Of a stretch of 64,000 nt of DNA, positions 8,895-17,322 are shown piece by piece (position 1 is the stretch's first letter; every line of letters begins with the position of its first letter). A model generated the notes under the pieces. It was not told the origin of the DNA. It saw nothing but the letters and a program-made list of their open reading frames with translations, and searched no databases. Source of the stretch: Microbacterium horticulturae (GTDB taxonomy: Bacteria; Actinomycetota; Actinomycetes; Actinomycetales; Microbacteriaceae); NCBI RefSeq assembly GCF_029094505.1, contig NZ_CP119108.1, positions 1,178,001 to 1,242,000 of the forward strand. The letters run 5' to 3'. The translations under genes were made by a program, and so were the position numbers.

Positions 8895-10676
8895 TCATGG
8901 CGTGGCAGGGCGTCTCAACAGCGACTCAACCGCTGCACGATCCGCTTTGAGCTGTTGACCGTCGGGGCGCTTGGGCCAGGGGTGGAGGTCAGTGACGATC
9001 GGGGGCGCCGACCGGAGCAAGATGACCCCGGTGCCAAACGGCAACGTGCGAATGCGGTCGGGCGGCAGGATCGGTACGCGACGGATGGAACGCTGGTTGG
9101 AACGCGAGCCATGGTCACCGAGCGTGACGGAGTCGGTGAACTCGTCGCGTTCGCCGATCAGCGTGGAGAGGTCTTGAAGGTCTCGTGAGTTCGAGGCGCC
9201 TCCAAGGATGATCTTCGCGATACTGGCGTCCCAGATCGCTGCCGACTTGTTCTCAGACCACTTGTCCCGCGCCTGGGCAAGGGATTGAAGCACCGGCATC
9301 GTTGTGATCCCGGTGCCGCCACCTTCTGCCATGAGTGTGGGCAGTGAGGGTAGCGGCGCAAGGTTTCCGATCTCGTCGAGCGCAAACAGTAGCGGCGGAT
9401 CGAGCCGTGCGCCGGGTGATCGAGCAGCCATTCGGCGGGCGGTCTCGACAAGGTCTTCAACGAGAGCTGCGACGAGAGCTGCGCTGTTCCCGGCCCCAAC
9501 GCCGGTCGCCAGAAGATACAGCGTGCCACGGTCGCGGATGAAACGCTCGGGATCGAACTGCTCGCCTTCTGCCGGGCTGACAGCATCTAGCACTCTGGGG
9601 TCGGCCAGCGCCGACAATGCGAGCGAAACACCCTGCCAGATACTGTCGCGCGTGCGCGGGTCGGCGTCGAGCGTTGCCTCCAGCGAATCCGCCCACCCCG
9701 TGGCTGCCAGCGGTGAGCCCGTCAGGATGGCGACTGCCTCCGCGGCGGCTGATGGGTCGAGGGTCCATCGGAACAGCTCAGCCGGACTTCGATGATCGAG
9801 CGCGGCCGCATGTAGGAGCGCCTGCAGAGCGATGCGGGTCTTTCCTTCCCAGAACCCTCCACCCTCGACGCCGCCAGCGGACAGCTCGGTGGCCGCTGCA
9901 AGACCAGTCGCGCGAATCATCGCGGTCAACGGGTCCTCGCAGCCCCGAATAGGCGACCACCGCAGCCCAGAGGAGACGCCTTCAGCAAGATGCTGAGGAT
10001 CAAAGACGGCGACCGGACCGAACCGTTCGCGTGCGCGCATCGTTGCCGTCAGGTTGTCGGGCCGGGTCGACGTCGTCACCACTGCACCCGGCGCATCGAG
10101 AATCGCTGGGATCACAATGTGCAGGCCCTTACCTGAACGCGGCGGGCCGATGAGAAGGATCGAGTCTTCGACGCTGGCCCACACCTGCTTGCCGTGCGAG
10201 CGCCCGAGCAGGTAGCCCACGTCCGCGGGTTCTGGCTGTTCCAGTGAAGGGCGAAGCGTCGCAGCTCGGCGCAGGAGTGCCTTCGCCGACGCACTGGTTG
10301 CGACCTCGTGACTGCTGGCAGTTCCCGCGAGCCGCCGTGGATCGGTATCGACGTTGTGTGAGTGCCGACGCCAACGGACCCAAGCCCACCCGATAGCGCT
10401 GCCGAGAATGAGGAGCAGCAGTATTGCAATCGACCAGTAGAGAATTGCATTCAGACCGGGCGCCTGCAGCACCTCGGCCGGATTTGTCGGGCTGAACAGC
10501 AGGGTGACTCCGCCAGCAATCCCGACCTGAGGTTGCGCAGTGCCAGCGAGGAATGCCGCAACGGAACCCGCAGCTCGCAAGACGACGGCGACCCCGAAGA
10601 CTGCGATCAACGCGATCATCAGGAAGTTGGTCAACTCATCGCCGAAACCCCGACCCTGACCGTGTGGGGTACTCAC
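8895..10676 (-). CDS. Type IV coupling protein (TraD/VirD4-like ATPase)
   Basis: A 593-aa inner-membrane ATPase that docks DNA substrates to the conjugation channel. There are two N-terminal transmembrane stretches (about residues 18-45 and 76-102), Walker A GPPRSGKG at 177-184, and a Walker B region LLFALDEIGNLAPLPSLPTLMAEGGG followed by TMPVLQSLAQAR, typical of TraG/TraD. Length and layout are normal for actinobacterial ICEs. It overlaps the upstream hypothetical gene by 4 bases (ATGA). Confidence 0.92.
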   Translation of the reverse strand: MSTPHGQGRGFGDELTNFLMIALIAVFGVAVVLRAAGSVAAFLAGTAQPQVGIAGGVTLLFSPTNPAEVLQAPGLNAILYWSIAILLLLILGSAIGWAWVRWRRHSHNVDTDPRRLAGTASSHEVATSASAKALLRRAATLRPSLEQPEPADVGYLLGRSHGKQVWASVEDSILLIGPPRSGKGLHIVIPAILDAPGAVVTTSTRPDNLTATMRARERFGPVAVFDPQHLAEGVSSGLRWSPIRGCEDPLTAMIRATGLAAATELSAGGVEGGGFWEGKTRIALQALLHAAALDHRSPAELFRWTLDPSAAAEAVAILTGSPLAATGWADSLEATLDADPRTRDSIWQGVSLALSALADPRVLDAVSPAEGEQFDPERFIRDRGTLYLLATGVGAGNSAALVAALVEDLVETARRMAARSPGARLDPPLLFALDEIGNLAPLPSLPTLMAEGGGTGITTMPVLQSLAQARDKWSENKSAAIWDASIAKIILGGASNSRDLQDLSTLIGERDEFTDSVTLGDHGSRSNQRSIRRVPILPPDRIRTLPFGTGVILLRSAPPIVTDLHPWPKRPDGQQLKADRAAVESLLRRPATP

Positions 10677-11203
10677 GATGGCAAAGATTCGGTGACGATG
10701 ACGCCGGAGACGCGTCCGATGAGCAATATCTCCGATCGGTGATCCACGAGTTGGCTCATATCGATGACCGCACGAGCGCTCCCGTCAGCGGATCCTTCAG
10801 CACTGGAGACTGACAGCGCGACGGTGACGTCCTCGCCAGGGACGAATCCGGACCCGGTGACCTCGATCAGCTGATCCGTTGGGCGGTGCCGCGCTCGCCG
10901 CATCGTGCTGGGTGACTGAACGTCTGCGATGGCTTGCTCTCGTCGCACCGCATGGACGATGTCGGTGAACACCGAGCCATCGAACTCGTGCACCTCAACT
11001 CGGACGGTGTGGGAGCGGTGTTCGGATATCGCATCAAGAAGATCACCAAACCGTGCGCGGCTCCAAGGCGCGTCCGGCGTTGGAGGCGGGAAGTCGTTTC
11101 CGTTGCAGCTGACGTTTATGGCTCCGCGCTCGCTGACCGTGATGACTGCGAGGGGGAAAGCGATGGGCGATCCGAGTGGCGTTCCTGCAGGGCTATTGCT
11201 CAT
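10673..11203 (-). CDS. Hypothetical ICE backbone protein
   Basis: About 176 aa from the ATG at 11203 (longer in-frame starts exist up to 11245; no strong ribosome-binding site). It is soluble and without recognised motifs; the middle contains VEVHEFDGSVFTDIVHAV and the C-terminal half has a beta-rich segment TGSGFVPGEDVTVALSVSS that resembles an Ig-like or transport-accessory strand pattern. It is coupled to the TraD-like gene by overlapping stop and start, so a transfer role is plausible. Function is not known. Confidence 0.7.
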   Translation of the reverse strand: MSNSPAGTPLGSPIAFPLAVITVSERGAINVSCNGNDFPPPTPDAPWSRARFGDLLDAISEHRSHTVRVEVHEFDGSVFTDIVHAVRREQAIADVQSPSTMRRARHRPTDQLIEVTGSGFVPGEDVTVALSVSSAEGSADGSARAVIDMSQLVDHRSEILLIGRVSGVIVTESLPS

Positions 11204-11239
11204 GCCACAGAGGTGCGCGGGTACCCGCGCCATTGCACA

Positions 11240-11416
11240 ATGCACTCCAGGTACGGGCTGGACGTGACCGTCGACGGCCGGGTCTACAACTTCCGGACCG
11301 AGGATTCTCGTATTTGCTTTGATCGTTCGTCGGGGGTGCCCAGGCTGGACCGTGTGCTATTGCTGCGCGTCAAGGGAGTCAAGCACCGCCCGTGGATCGG
11401 TGACGAGTCGAGCTAG
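11240..11416 (+). CDS. Possible small ORF (58 aa)
   Basis: An ATG at 11240 opens a 58-aa frame that begins MHSRYGLDVTVDGRVYNF and contains a basic stretch LLLRVKGVKHRPW. It lies divergently from the upstream hypothetical gene in an otherwise empty stretch at the end of the first backbone part. No good ribosome-binding site was seen. It could be a genuine small conserved protein or chance. Confidence 0.35.
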   Translation: MHSRYGLDVTVDGRVYNFRTEDSRICFDRSSGVPRLDRVLLLRVKGVKHRPWIGDESS

Positions 11417-11469
11417 TCCGACCGGCTTCGTGAGGAACCCGTTGGGGGTTAGACTCGAAGGCTGCCTCG

Positions 11470-11625
11470 TCGTTCTCCGGCTGGACGAAGACTCTCACTG
11501 ATCCGCGGCTTTGCGCTGCGATCGTGGACCGTCTCACCTTCGGCGGCAACATCATCGAAACCGGCAGCGACTCCTGCCGCCTCGCCCACACGAAGAACAC
11601 CCACGCGTGGGACACGGGAAAGTAA
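11470..11625 (+). pseudogene. istB': IS21-type istB remnant (C-terminus only)
   Basis: Bases 11473-11625 translate to FSGWTKTLTDPRLCAAIVDR, then LTFGGNIIETGSDSCRLAHTK and a stop. This is the characteristic C-terminal end of IstB, the AAA+ helper ATPase of IS21-family transposons. The rest of istB and all of istA are missing. The sequence after the stop (about 11665-11720) may hold the right end of the former IS. It marks the boundary between ICE backbone and metal cargo. Confidence 0.75.
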
Positions 11626-11923
11626 GCAAACTGAGCGGACCCGGCGAGCAGTTCATCACCGGATCCGCTGTAGCGTTTAGCGTCCCCTGACCAGGCATTT
11701 TCTCGGGCGGGTCTTACGGGAATGTCCGCCTGCCGGAACCACACGCGTCGGCACCGGTGTGTCATTCCGGGGCAGGAGTCCCGGTGGGCGTCCAGCTTGC
11801 GAGTCTCGGTGGCCTGTGCTTGGCAGTCTTCGGTAAAGACGCGCTTCCAAGTAATGATCGCCTGATGCAACTGCATAGTCGCTGACGTCGTGGAAGGTGT
11901 CGGAGCGTCCAGGTCCAACGCGG
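11626..11923. other. Non-coding stretch, probably IS21-derived
   Basis: About 300 bases between the istB remnant and the ACR3-like gene. No convincing coding frame. The run GTAGCGTTTAGCGTCCCC near 11668-11690 looks like IS21-family terminal sequence, but the partner end was not found. Confidence 0.35.
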
Positions 11924-12907
11924 TTAGGAGTCCGCACGTTCCGAGGCATGGGCCGGGAGTAGGCGCGGGATGAGTCGGACGAAGAGAACCATGGCGACGA
12001 GCTCGACGAGCGTCTGCGTGACGACGACGAGCGGGGCAAGGTCGAAGATTGCCGGCAGCGCAAGGACGAGCGGGAGGACAACCAGGGAGTTGCGCGTGGC
12101 GCCGCTGAACACGATCGCTCGACGCCCTGCAACGTCAAGTCGAGCGATCCTCCCTGCTGCAGCACCAATGGGGATCATGGCCGCGGCGAACAAAAAGAAA
12201 ACCGGGATGGCCCGGAGCAACGAAGCGAGTTGTTGCCAGACGCCGCCGATTTGTGAGACGACAACTACCGCAAGGGTCAGCATCATCAGTGGCACCATCG
12301 CCCCCAGTACGATCTCCTGCAGGACCTTTCCAGCGCGGGTGCGGACTGCGAGAAACTGGGTCAGCCCGGCGGCGATGAGAGGTAGCGCGATGAGTAGTAG
12401 GAAAGCTTCGACGAACGGGGCAAGGTCGACGGCGCGGACGAACTCATTGCCGACGAACAGCCACAGGTAGACCGGGAGTAGGAGCATCTGCACGAGCATC
12501 AGTAGTGGTGCTGCGGCGAGGAGCCGGTCTCTGGCACCACCGGCGACCCCGGTGAACACGATGACGTAGTCCACGCATGGTGTCAGCAACACGAACAGCA
12601 CACCGACCAGCAGGACTTGATCGTGTGCGACGATGCGCGACAGGAGGAACACGACCACCGGAACGAGGGCGAAGTTCACCACGAGCACCGTGATCAGGAA
12701 GCGCCAGTCGCGGAAAGCCTGGCCTATCTTTGCGAACGGCACTCCGAGGAATGTCGCGTAGAGCAGTGGCCCGAGCACAGGGTTGATCGCGCCCTCGGCC
12801 GGGTGCGCGACACCAGGGACCAGCAGGCCGACTCCCGCTCCGACGAGAAGGGCGATGAGGTAAAGCGCGACCTGGTATCGTTCCAGCCATTCCACCCTTG
12901 AGCGCAT
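11924..12907 (-). CDS. Arsenite/bile-acid symporter superfamily (ACR3-like) exporter
   Basis: About 327 aa with ten hydrophobic segments of the BASS fold. Motifs LLTPCVDYVIVFTG and FSGATRNSLVVLPLVLALP are those of the arsenic-resistance branch of this superfamily. It differs from the canonical ACR3 at 40026, which has the GLARCIAMVVIWNDLA motif. The ATG at 12907 has GGAG ten bases upstream; ATG 12916 and GTG 12946 are alternatives. It is divergent from cmtR with a shared palindrome between them, so control by CmtR is likely. The substrate could be arsenite or another oxyanion. Confidence 0.8.
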   Translation of the reverse strand: MRSRVEWLERYQVALYLIALLVGAGVGLLVPGVAHPAEGAINPVLGPLLYATFLGVPFAKIGQAFRDWRFLITVLVVNFALVPVVVFLLSRIVAHDQVLLVGVLFVLLTPCVDYVIVFTGVAGGARDRLLAAAPLLMLVQMLLLPVYLWLFVGNEFVRAVDLAPFVEAFLLLIALPLIAAGLTQFLAVRTRAGKVLQEIVLGAMVPLMMLTLAVVVVSQIGGVWQQLASLLRAIPVFFLFAAAMIPIGAAAGRIARLDVAGRRAIVFSGATRNSLVVLPLVLALPAIFDLAPLVVVTQTLVELVAMVLFVRLIPRLLPAHASERADS

Positions 12908-12948
12908 GTCGTTCATTCTCCAAGCTTCCAATTGGTCATTGCTCACTG

Positions 12949-12972
12949 TATAGTCATCAAATGCTGACTATA
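12949..12972. promoter_or_regulatory. CmtR/ArsR-type operator
   Basis: TATAGTCA (12949-12956) and TGACTATA (12965-12972) form a perfect 8-bp inverted repeat with an 8-bp spacer. The ATG of cmtR (12961) lies inside the spacer. A dimeric ArsR-family repressor bound here would block cmtR and probably the divergent exporter. Confidence 0.75.
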
Positions 12973-13320
12973 GCTTCTCGTATCGATGTGATGAACCGTC
13001 TCGGTCGAGCGATGGCCGATCCGACCCGCTCTCGAATCCTGATGACGCTGCTCGGCGGGTCGAGCTACCCGGCCGTGCTCTCGCGATCGTTGGATCTATC
13101 CCGGTCGAATGTCTCTAACCACCTGACCTGTCTGCGGGACTGCGGGATTGTCGTGGCAGAGCCGGAGGGCCGGCAGACGCGATACGAAATCGCCGACCCT
13201 CACTTGGCGGCCGCTCTCACCGCTCTCGTGGATGTGACGCTATCTGTTGACGAGAACGCCCCGTGCGTCGATGAATCGTGCAGCGTCCCTGGATGCTGCG
13301 GAACGGCAGTGAACGCATGA
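12961..13320 (+). CDS. cmtR: CmtR-like ArsR/SmtB metal sensor
   Basis: A 119-aa winged-helix repressor close in pattern to mycobacterial CmtR: MNRLGRAMADPTRSRILMTLL, then LDLSRSNVSNHLTCLRDCGIVV (recognition helix with a Cys in DCG), EGRQTRYEIADPHLAAAL and a C-terminal cysteine cluster APCVDESCSVPGCC. In CmtR, Cd(II)/Pb(II) bind cysteines of the recognition-helix loop plus a C-terminal Cys. Here both sites are present, with extra C-terminal Cys. The start sits inside its own operator. The stop overlaps the next ATG. Confidence 0.88.
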   Translation: MLTIASRIDVMNRLGRAMADPTRSRILMTLLGGSSYPAVLSRSLDLSRSNVSNHLTCLRDCGIVVAEPEGRQTRYEIADPHLAAALTALVDVTLSVDENAPCVDESCSVPGCCGTAVNA

Positions 13321-13982
13321 GCACATCCCTGACCGCTGAACGTCGCTCTAGGCTGCACCGTCGCGTCCGTTTCATCGTGGGGTTTACGATCACGTACAAC
13401 GTGATCGAAGCCATCGTGGCGGTGTGGGCAGGTACTGTCGCATCCTCCGCGGCCCTGATCGGGTTTGGCCTTGATTCCATCGTGGAAGTGCTGTCTGCGG
13501 CCGCGATCGCATGGCAGTTCACGCGGAAAGATCCGGAGCGCTGGGAGAAAGTTACGGTGCGGGTGATCGGCCTCGCTTTCTTCGCCCTCGCCGCCTACGT
13601 CTCAATCGATGCTGTCCTGAGCCTTATTCGGGTGGAGGGGCCCGCGCACAGCCCATTCGGGCTCGGGATCACGGCACTCAGCCTGGTCATCATGCCGCTG
13701 CTTGCCTGGTTCGAGGTGCGCACCGGTCGAGAGCTGGATTCCAAGAGCGTCATGGCTGACGCTAGGCAGCTCATCCTCTGCGTCTACCTCTCAGGGGCAG
13801 TCTTCATCGGCCTCGCCCTCAACAGCCTGTTCGGTTGGTGGTGGGCCGACTCCGTTGCCGCCCTCGTCGTGGCGGTACTCGCAATCCGTGAAGGCATCGA
13901 GGCGTGGCGCGGCGATGTGGAGTCCCCGTTCGAAGTCCTCGAGGACCTCGACAACGAAGAGGTAGAGGCGACGGTTCGATGA
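13317..13982 (+). CDS. CDF-like cation efflux membrane protein
   Basis: A 221-aa protein with about six transmembrane helices. It resembles the membrane domain of cation diffusion facilitators: FTITYNVIEAIVAVWAG, ALIGFGLDSIVEVLSAA (aspartate of the metal site) and WWADSVAALVVAVLAIREG (second site aspartate). It lacks the cytoplasmic C-terminal metal-sensing domain of full-size CDF proteins. It starts within the cmtR stop (ATGA), which indicates co-transcription and Cd/Pb/Zn export as a working role. Confidence 0.82.
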   Translation: MSTSLTAERRSRLHRRVRFIVGFTITYNVIEAIVAVWAGTVASSAALIGFGLDSIVEVLSAAAIAWQFTRKDPERWEKVTVRVIGLAFFALAAYVSIDAVLSLIRVEGPAHSPFGLGITALSLVIMPLLAWFEVRTGRELDSKSVMADARQLILCVYLSGAVFIGLALNSLFGWWWADSVAALVVAVLAIREGIEAWRGDVESPFEVLEDLDNEEVEATVR

Positions 13983-14296
13983 CACACAACGGCCCCTTCA
14001 ACGAAGCTCCGATCGCGTGCACTCTGCCCACCATCGCCGAGGCCAAGGCGCAGGTTGAGAAGTGGCAGGCCTTCGACGCCGACTACGCGCAGTCCTCCGA
14101 ACGCACCGACACACAACTCACCGTTCACTACGCGAAAGTCGAGGACTCAATCTTGCGCCTGCGAGACCTCGTCGCGGTCGAACGGCGCTGCTGCGCGTTC
14201 GTGGATTGGAGCACCGAGGAAAGCGATGAGGAATTGCGCCTAATCGCGCGCGGCACCTCCGACCAACTCGCCGCGCTCAACATCGGCCACGGCTGA
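13979..14296 (+). CDS. Small Cys-motif protein linked to metal resistance
   Basis: A 105-aa soluble protein with IACTLPTIAEAKAQVEKW at the start and LRDLVAVERRCCAFVDWSTEE in the middle. The ERxCCxF motif occurs in unnamed small proteins in metal and mercury operons, as far as I recall. The first Cys and the CC pair could make a thiol metal site. Its ATG overlaps the stop of the CDF-like gene, so it is the third gene of the cmtR operon. Function unknown; metal binding or delivery is inference. Confidence 0.7.
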   Translation: MTHNGPFNEAPIACTLPTIAEAKAQVEKWQAFDADYAQSSERTDTQLTVHYAKVEDSILRLRDLVAVERRCCAFVDWSTEESDEELRLIARGTSDQLAALNIGHG

Positions 14297-14579
14297 CGCA
14301 CCGCCAAACGCTCCTGTATGTGACCCCTCGCCGCGCTTGCGGGTACACGATCTGGGTCGAATCGCGGTCTCTGGTGCATGTCCGCAACCACTGAATATGC
14401 CGCCCGCTGATCGTCCCACCAGCGATGTGGCGGGTTCTCTAGCCAATTCCGTCGGCAGCCGACTCTTCTATGACCGCCTTGACTGCTGCGCAGTAGATGC
14501 CCTACGTCCTTGGCGGAGAGGAAGCCGGCGGTAGATCTCAGTGGAAGCCACCGCGGCCATCGCGCGTTTCGTGGGTTCT
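14297..14579. other. Intergenic stretch without recognisable gene
   Basis: About 280 bases between the cmtR operon and the convergent MFS gene. Frames present are short and unconvincing. I see no clear terminator or repeat. Confidence 0.4.
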
Positions 14580-15821
14580 TCAGGTCGTTGTCGTGAGGTG
14601 ATCGATGTCTGCGGGCGGGGTTTGGCGGCGGTGGAGGAGGAGCGCAGCGATTGTGCCGAGGACGCCGACGCCCGCAAGGGCTTCGGCGGCGGCGGGAAGG
14701 CTTGTGGCGCCCAGCCATCCGGCGAGCGGGTAGGTGATGAGGAAGCAGGCGTGGGATAGCGCGAATTGGGCGGTGTAGACGAGGTTCCGGTTCGTTGGCG
14801 TGGAGGCTTCCGCGAGCAGCCTTGAGGAGGGCGTGTTGATCAGTGAGGTTCCGGCGCCGAGTATCAGCCAGACGATCAGCAGTGCCCACCACCCGGTACC
14901 TGTGTCGACGGCGATGATCGTGACACCGATCGCCGCAACAAGCCCGCTTGCCACCACGGCCGTGCCGGTAAGCATGGTGCGGGTCACTCCGATCCGCTCG
15001 ACGACCCAGGGTATGTTCAACGCCACTACCAGTGAGCCGACGCCGTAAGCGCCGAGGGCGACGGCGAGGGCTGCGTCGTCGAAACCGAACACGCCCTTGG
15101 CGTAGACGACGGAGTTCACCAGAACGAGCGCGGTGCCGGCCGCGACGACGATGTTGGTGAGCATCAGAAACCGCAGGCTGGGCGAGCGGGCGAATACCCG
15201 CATCCCGGTCGATAGGCGCTGCCAGAACGAGGATGCCGGCTGATCGTGTGACAGCGCCGGGAGTCTGGTCGTCACTACTAGCGCGGCTGATGCGGCGAAG
15301 CCGACGGCAGTGCCCAGGAACAGGTTGTTGTAGCTGATCACGGTCAAGAGGACCGCGGCGAGGAGAGGGCTCAGCAATGCTTCGAGGTCGTACGCGAGGC
15401 GGGAGAGGGCCAGCGCTCGAGTGTAGTCGCGTGGTTCGGGGAGCACTGAAGGGATCAGCGACTGAAACGCGGGCGTGAATGTCGCGGATGCGGACTGCAG
15501 CACGAACACCAGCACATAGATCTGCCATGTCTCTGTCACGAACGGCAGCATCGCTGCGATCAACAGCCGGATCGCGTCGGCACTGACGAGGACGGCCTTC
15601 TTCGGGAGCCGGTCCACGACCGCGCCGATCAGCGGTGCGACGCCCACGTACGCGACCATCTTGATCGTCAACGCGGTCCCCAACACCGATCCCGCTGCCG
15701 CGCCGGCCAGATCGAACGCCAGCAAACCAAGTGCGACGGTGAGCAGCCCCGTGCCGACCAGTGCGATCACCTGCGCGGAAAACAGCGACCGGTACGTCCG
15801 GTTGCGAAGAACCTGGATCAT
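14580..15821 (-). CDS. MFS transporter
   Basis: A 413-aa major facilitator with about twelve hydrophobic segments. It begins MIQVLRNRTYRSLFSAQVIALVGTGLLTVALGLLA and carries the loop GAVVDRLPKKAVLVSADAIR between helices 2 and 3, the MFS motif A position. Its ATG overlaps the stop of the ArsR-family repressor (ATGA), so the two form an operon: sensor first, pump second. Substrate is unknown; ArsR control suggests a metal or metalloid. Confidence 0.86.
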   Translation of the reverse strand: MIQVLRNRTYRSLFSAQVIALVGTGLLTVALGLLAFDLAGAAAGSVLGTALTIKMVAYVGVAPLIGAVVDRLPKKAVLVSADAIRLLIAAMLPFVTETWQIYVLVFVLQSASATFTPAFQSLIPSVLPEPRDYTRALALSRLAYDLEALLSPLLAAVLLTVISYNNLFLGTAVGFAASAALVVTTRLPALSHDQPASSFWQRLSTGMRVFARSPSLRFLMLTNIVVAAGTALVLVNSVVYAKGVFGFDDAALAVALGAYGVGSLVVALNIPWVVERIGVTRTMLTGTAVVASGLVAAIGVTIIAVDTGTGWWALLIVWLILGAGTSLINTPSSRLLAEASTPTNRNLVYTAQFALSHACFLITYPLAGWLGATSLPAAAEALAGVGVLGTIAALLLHRRQTPPADIDHLTTTT

Positions 15822-16162
15822 GAGTGGTGCCGAGGGGTGTCTTCGACAGCATGTTCCGCTTGCAGAATCGCTTCGGTGACCAGGCGCTGCGCGTGCTCGT
15901 CCGTGAGCCGGTAGAACATCCGGTTGCCGTCCTGGCGAACCCGCACGATCTTCCCCCACCGCAACTTCGCGAGATGCTGCGACACGGCCGCAGGGCTGCG
16001 GTCCACGAGCTCGGCGAGAGCGCTCACCGACAGTTCCCCCTCTTGGAGGGCGAGGACGATGCGAATCCGTGTCGCATCTGCGAGCAACCGGAACACCTCC
16101 ACCGCCACCTCAACGAACGGGCCATCCGACTGCAACCGATCTATATTAGTATCTGCATGCAT
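15818..16162 (-). CDS. ArsR/SmtB family metalloregulator
   Basis: A 114-aa winged-helix repressor: EVFRLLADATRIRIVLALQEG, recognition helix VDRSPAAVSQHLAKLR, wing RVRQDGNRMFYRLTDEHAQRLV, and a C-terminal HAVEDTPRHHS tail with possible alpha5 His/Asp metal ligands. The layout matches the Zn/Ni/Co-sensing (CzrA/NmtR-like) branch rather than Cys-based arsenic sensors. A paralogue with the same tail is found at 21416. It begins inside a palindrome and is coupled to the MFS gene. Confidence 0.88.
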   Translation of the reverse strand: MHADTNIDRLQSDGPFVEVAVEVFRLLADATRIRIVLALQEGELSVSALAELVDRSPAAVSQHLAKLRWGKIVRVRQDGNRMFYRLTDEHAQRLVTEAILQAEHAVEDTPRHHS

Positions 16163-16175
16163 GCTTACATACTAA
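16146..16175. promoter_or_regulatory. ArsR-type operator over repressor start
   Basis: TTAGTAT (16146-16152) and ATACTAA (16169-16175) are exact complements; between them lies a second palindrome GCATGCATGC. The repressor ATG (complement of 16160-16162) is inside. It shares ATCTGCAT and CATGC with the site at 21811. Confidence 0.7.
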
Positions 16176-16300
16176 GATAGGTCTTGGTTCGGATGTCCCC
16201 GTTCTCTATTGCGGTGGAGCGATGCCGGGTCACCCAGTCGGTTGCCATGGGCACGCCGTTGCGTAAGGTTCCTAGTCGAAGTCGAGTTGGAGGAGGCACC

Positions 16301-17311
16301 GTGATCGTCGCACCGCTAAGTATCCCGAGCCCGGATCCCTCGTGGGCGAGCTTCCAGATCGGCCCGCTCACCGTGCATGTCTATGCGCTGTGCATCATCG
16401 CCGGGATCATCACCGCGGTGCTGATCACCGACCGCCGGCTTCGCGCACGCGGAGTTGCCGCGTGGACCGTCATCGACGTCGCGTTGTGGGCGGTACCGCT
16501 GGGGATCGTCGTCGCGCGTTTCTATCACGTGTTCACCCATGTCACGGACTATTTCTATCCCGACGCGAACCTGTGGAACGTGTTCGCGATCTGGGACGGC
16601 GGCAACGCGATCTACGGGGCCCTTCTCGGCGGTGCGCTCGGCGTCTATATCGGGTGCCGTCGCGCCGGGCTCCGGTTCTGGGTCTTCGCTGACGCGCTGG
16701 CTCCCGCTCTGCTCGTTGCGCAGGCCATCGGCCGGCTCGGGAACTATTTCAACCAGGAACTTTTCGGCCTCCCCACCACGCTGCCCTGGGGATTGGAGAT
16801 CCTGCCGACTGCACCGATGTTCCCCGACGGTGCACCGGCGGGCACCCTGTTTCATCCACTGTTCTTGTACGAGCTGATCTGGAACCTGCTCGGTGCGGCC
16901 CTCATCGTTGCGCTGGAGCGGCGTTTCGTTCGGGGCTGGGGGCGCAGCCTCGCGCTCTACCTGGTCTGGTACGGCCTCGGTCGCAGCGGGCTGGAAGCGA
17001 TCCGCATCGATCCCACCAGTGATGCGCCCCTCGGCATCCCCGCCAACATCTGGGCATCCTTCGCCGTCGTCCTCGTCGGCATCGGCCTGCTCGTCATCCA
17101 GAGCATCCGCCACTCCGATCCGGAACTCTCGCCCTACCGCCCCGGGAGGACTCCCCCTCCTGCTGATTCCGCCGCCGGGGAGGACTCCAGCGGCGACGAT
17201 CACGCACGCGAGCAGTCGCACGAACACACGGATGGCACGGGTGCGGTGTCGCCTCGCGGAGGGGTGTCCGATCCGGGAGTCCCGGGTCGCGGGCGATCCC
17301 CGGTGAGCTGA
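16301..17311 (+). CDS. lgt: Prolipoprotein diacylglyceryl transferase (second-copy type)
   Basis: A 336-aa membrane enzyme that adds a diacylglyceryl group to the lipobox Cys of preprolipoproteins. The Lgt signature is visible as GRLGNYFNQELFGLPT, preceded by the catalytic-region YHVFTHVTDYF and GGNAIYGALLGG, and followed by FLYELIWNL. The GTG start at 16301 follows GGAGGAGG. The C-terminal 60 residues are hydrophilic and low-complexity. Chromosomes already carry a housekeeping lgt, so this cargo copy probably serves the lipoproteins of the island. Confidence 0.92.
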   Translation: MIVAPLSIPSPDPSWASFQIGPLTVHVYALCIIAGIITAVLITDRRLRARGVAAWTVIDVALWAVPLGIVVARFYHVFTHVTDYFYPDANLWNVFAIWDGGNAIYGALLGGALGVYIGCRRAGLRFWVFADALAPALLVAQAIGRLGNYFNQELFGLPTTLPWGLEILPTAPMFPDGAPAGTLFHPLFLYELIWNLLGAALIVALERRFVRGWGRSLALYLVWYGLGRSGLEAIRIDPTSDAPLGIPANIWASFAVVLVGIGLLVIQSIRHSDPELSPYRPGRTPPPADSAAGEDSSGDDHAREQSHEHTDGTGAVSPRGGVSDPGVPGRGRSPVS

Positions 17312-17322
17312 GGTCCGCACGC

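Noticed and set aside
11379..11918. Minus-strand frame of 179 codons over the istB remnant
   Set aside because: The plus strand encodes a clear IstB C-terminus here, so the minus-strand frame is a shadow.
11924..12907. Calling the 11924 gene a canonical acr3
   Set aside because: It lacks the GLARCIAMV.WNDLA signature found in the 40026 protein; only a superfamily-level name is supported.
14128..15852. Long minus-strand frame of 574 codons across the MFS gene
   Set aside because: Arg/Pro/His-rich composition in the third frame of a real MFS gene; the MFS frame has helices and motifs. The long frame is a GC-rich shadow.
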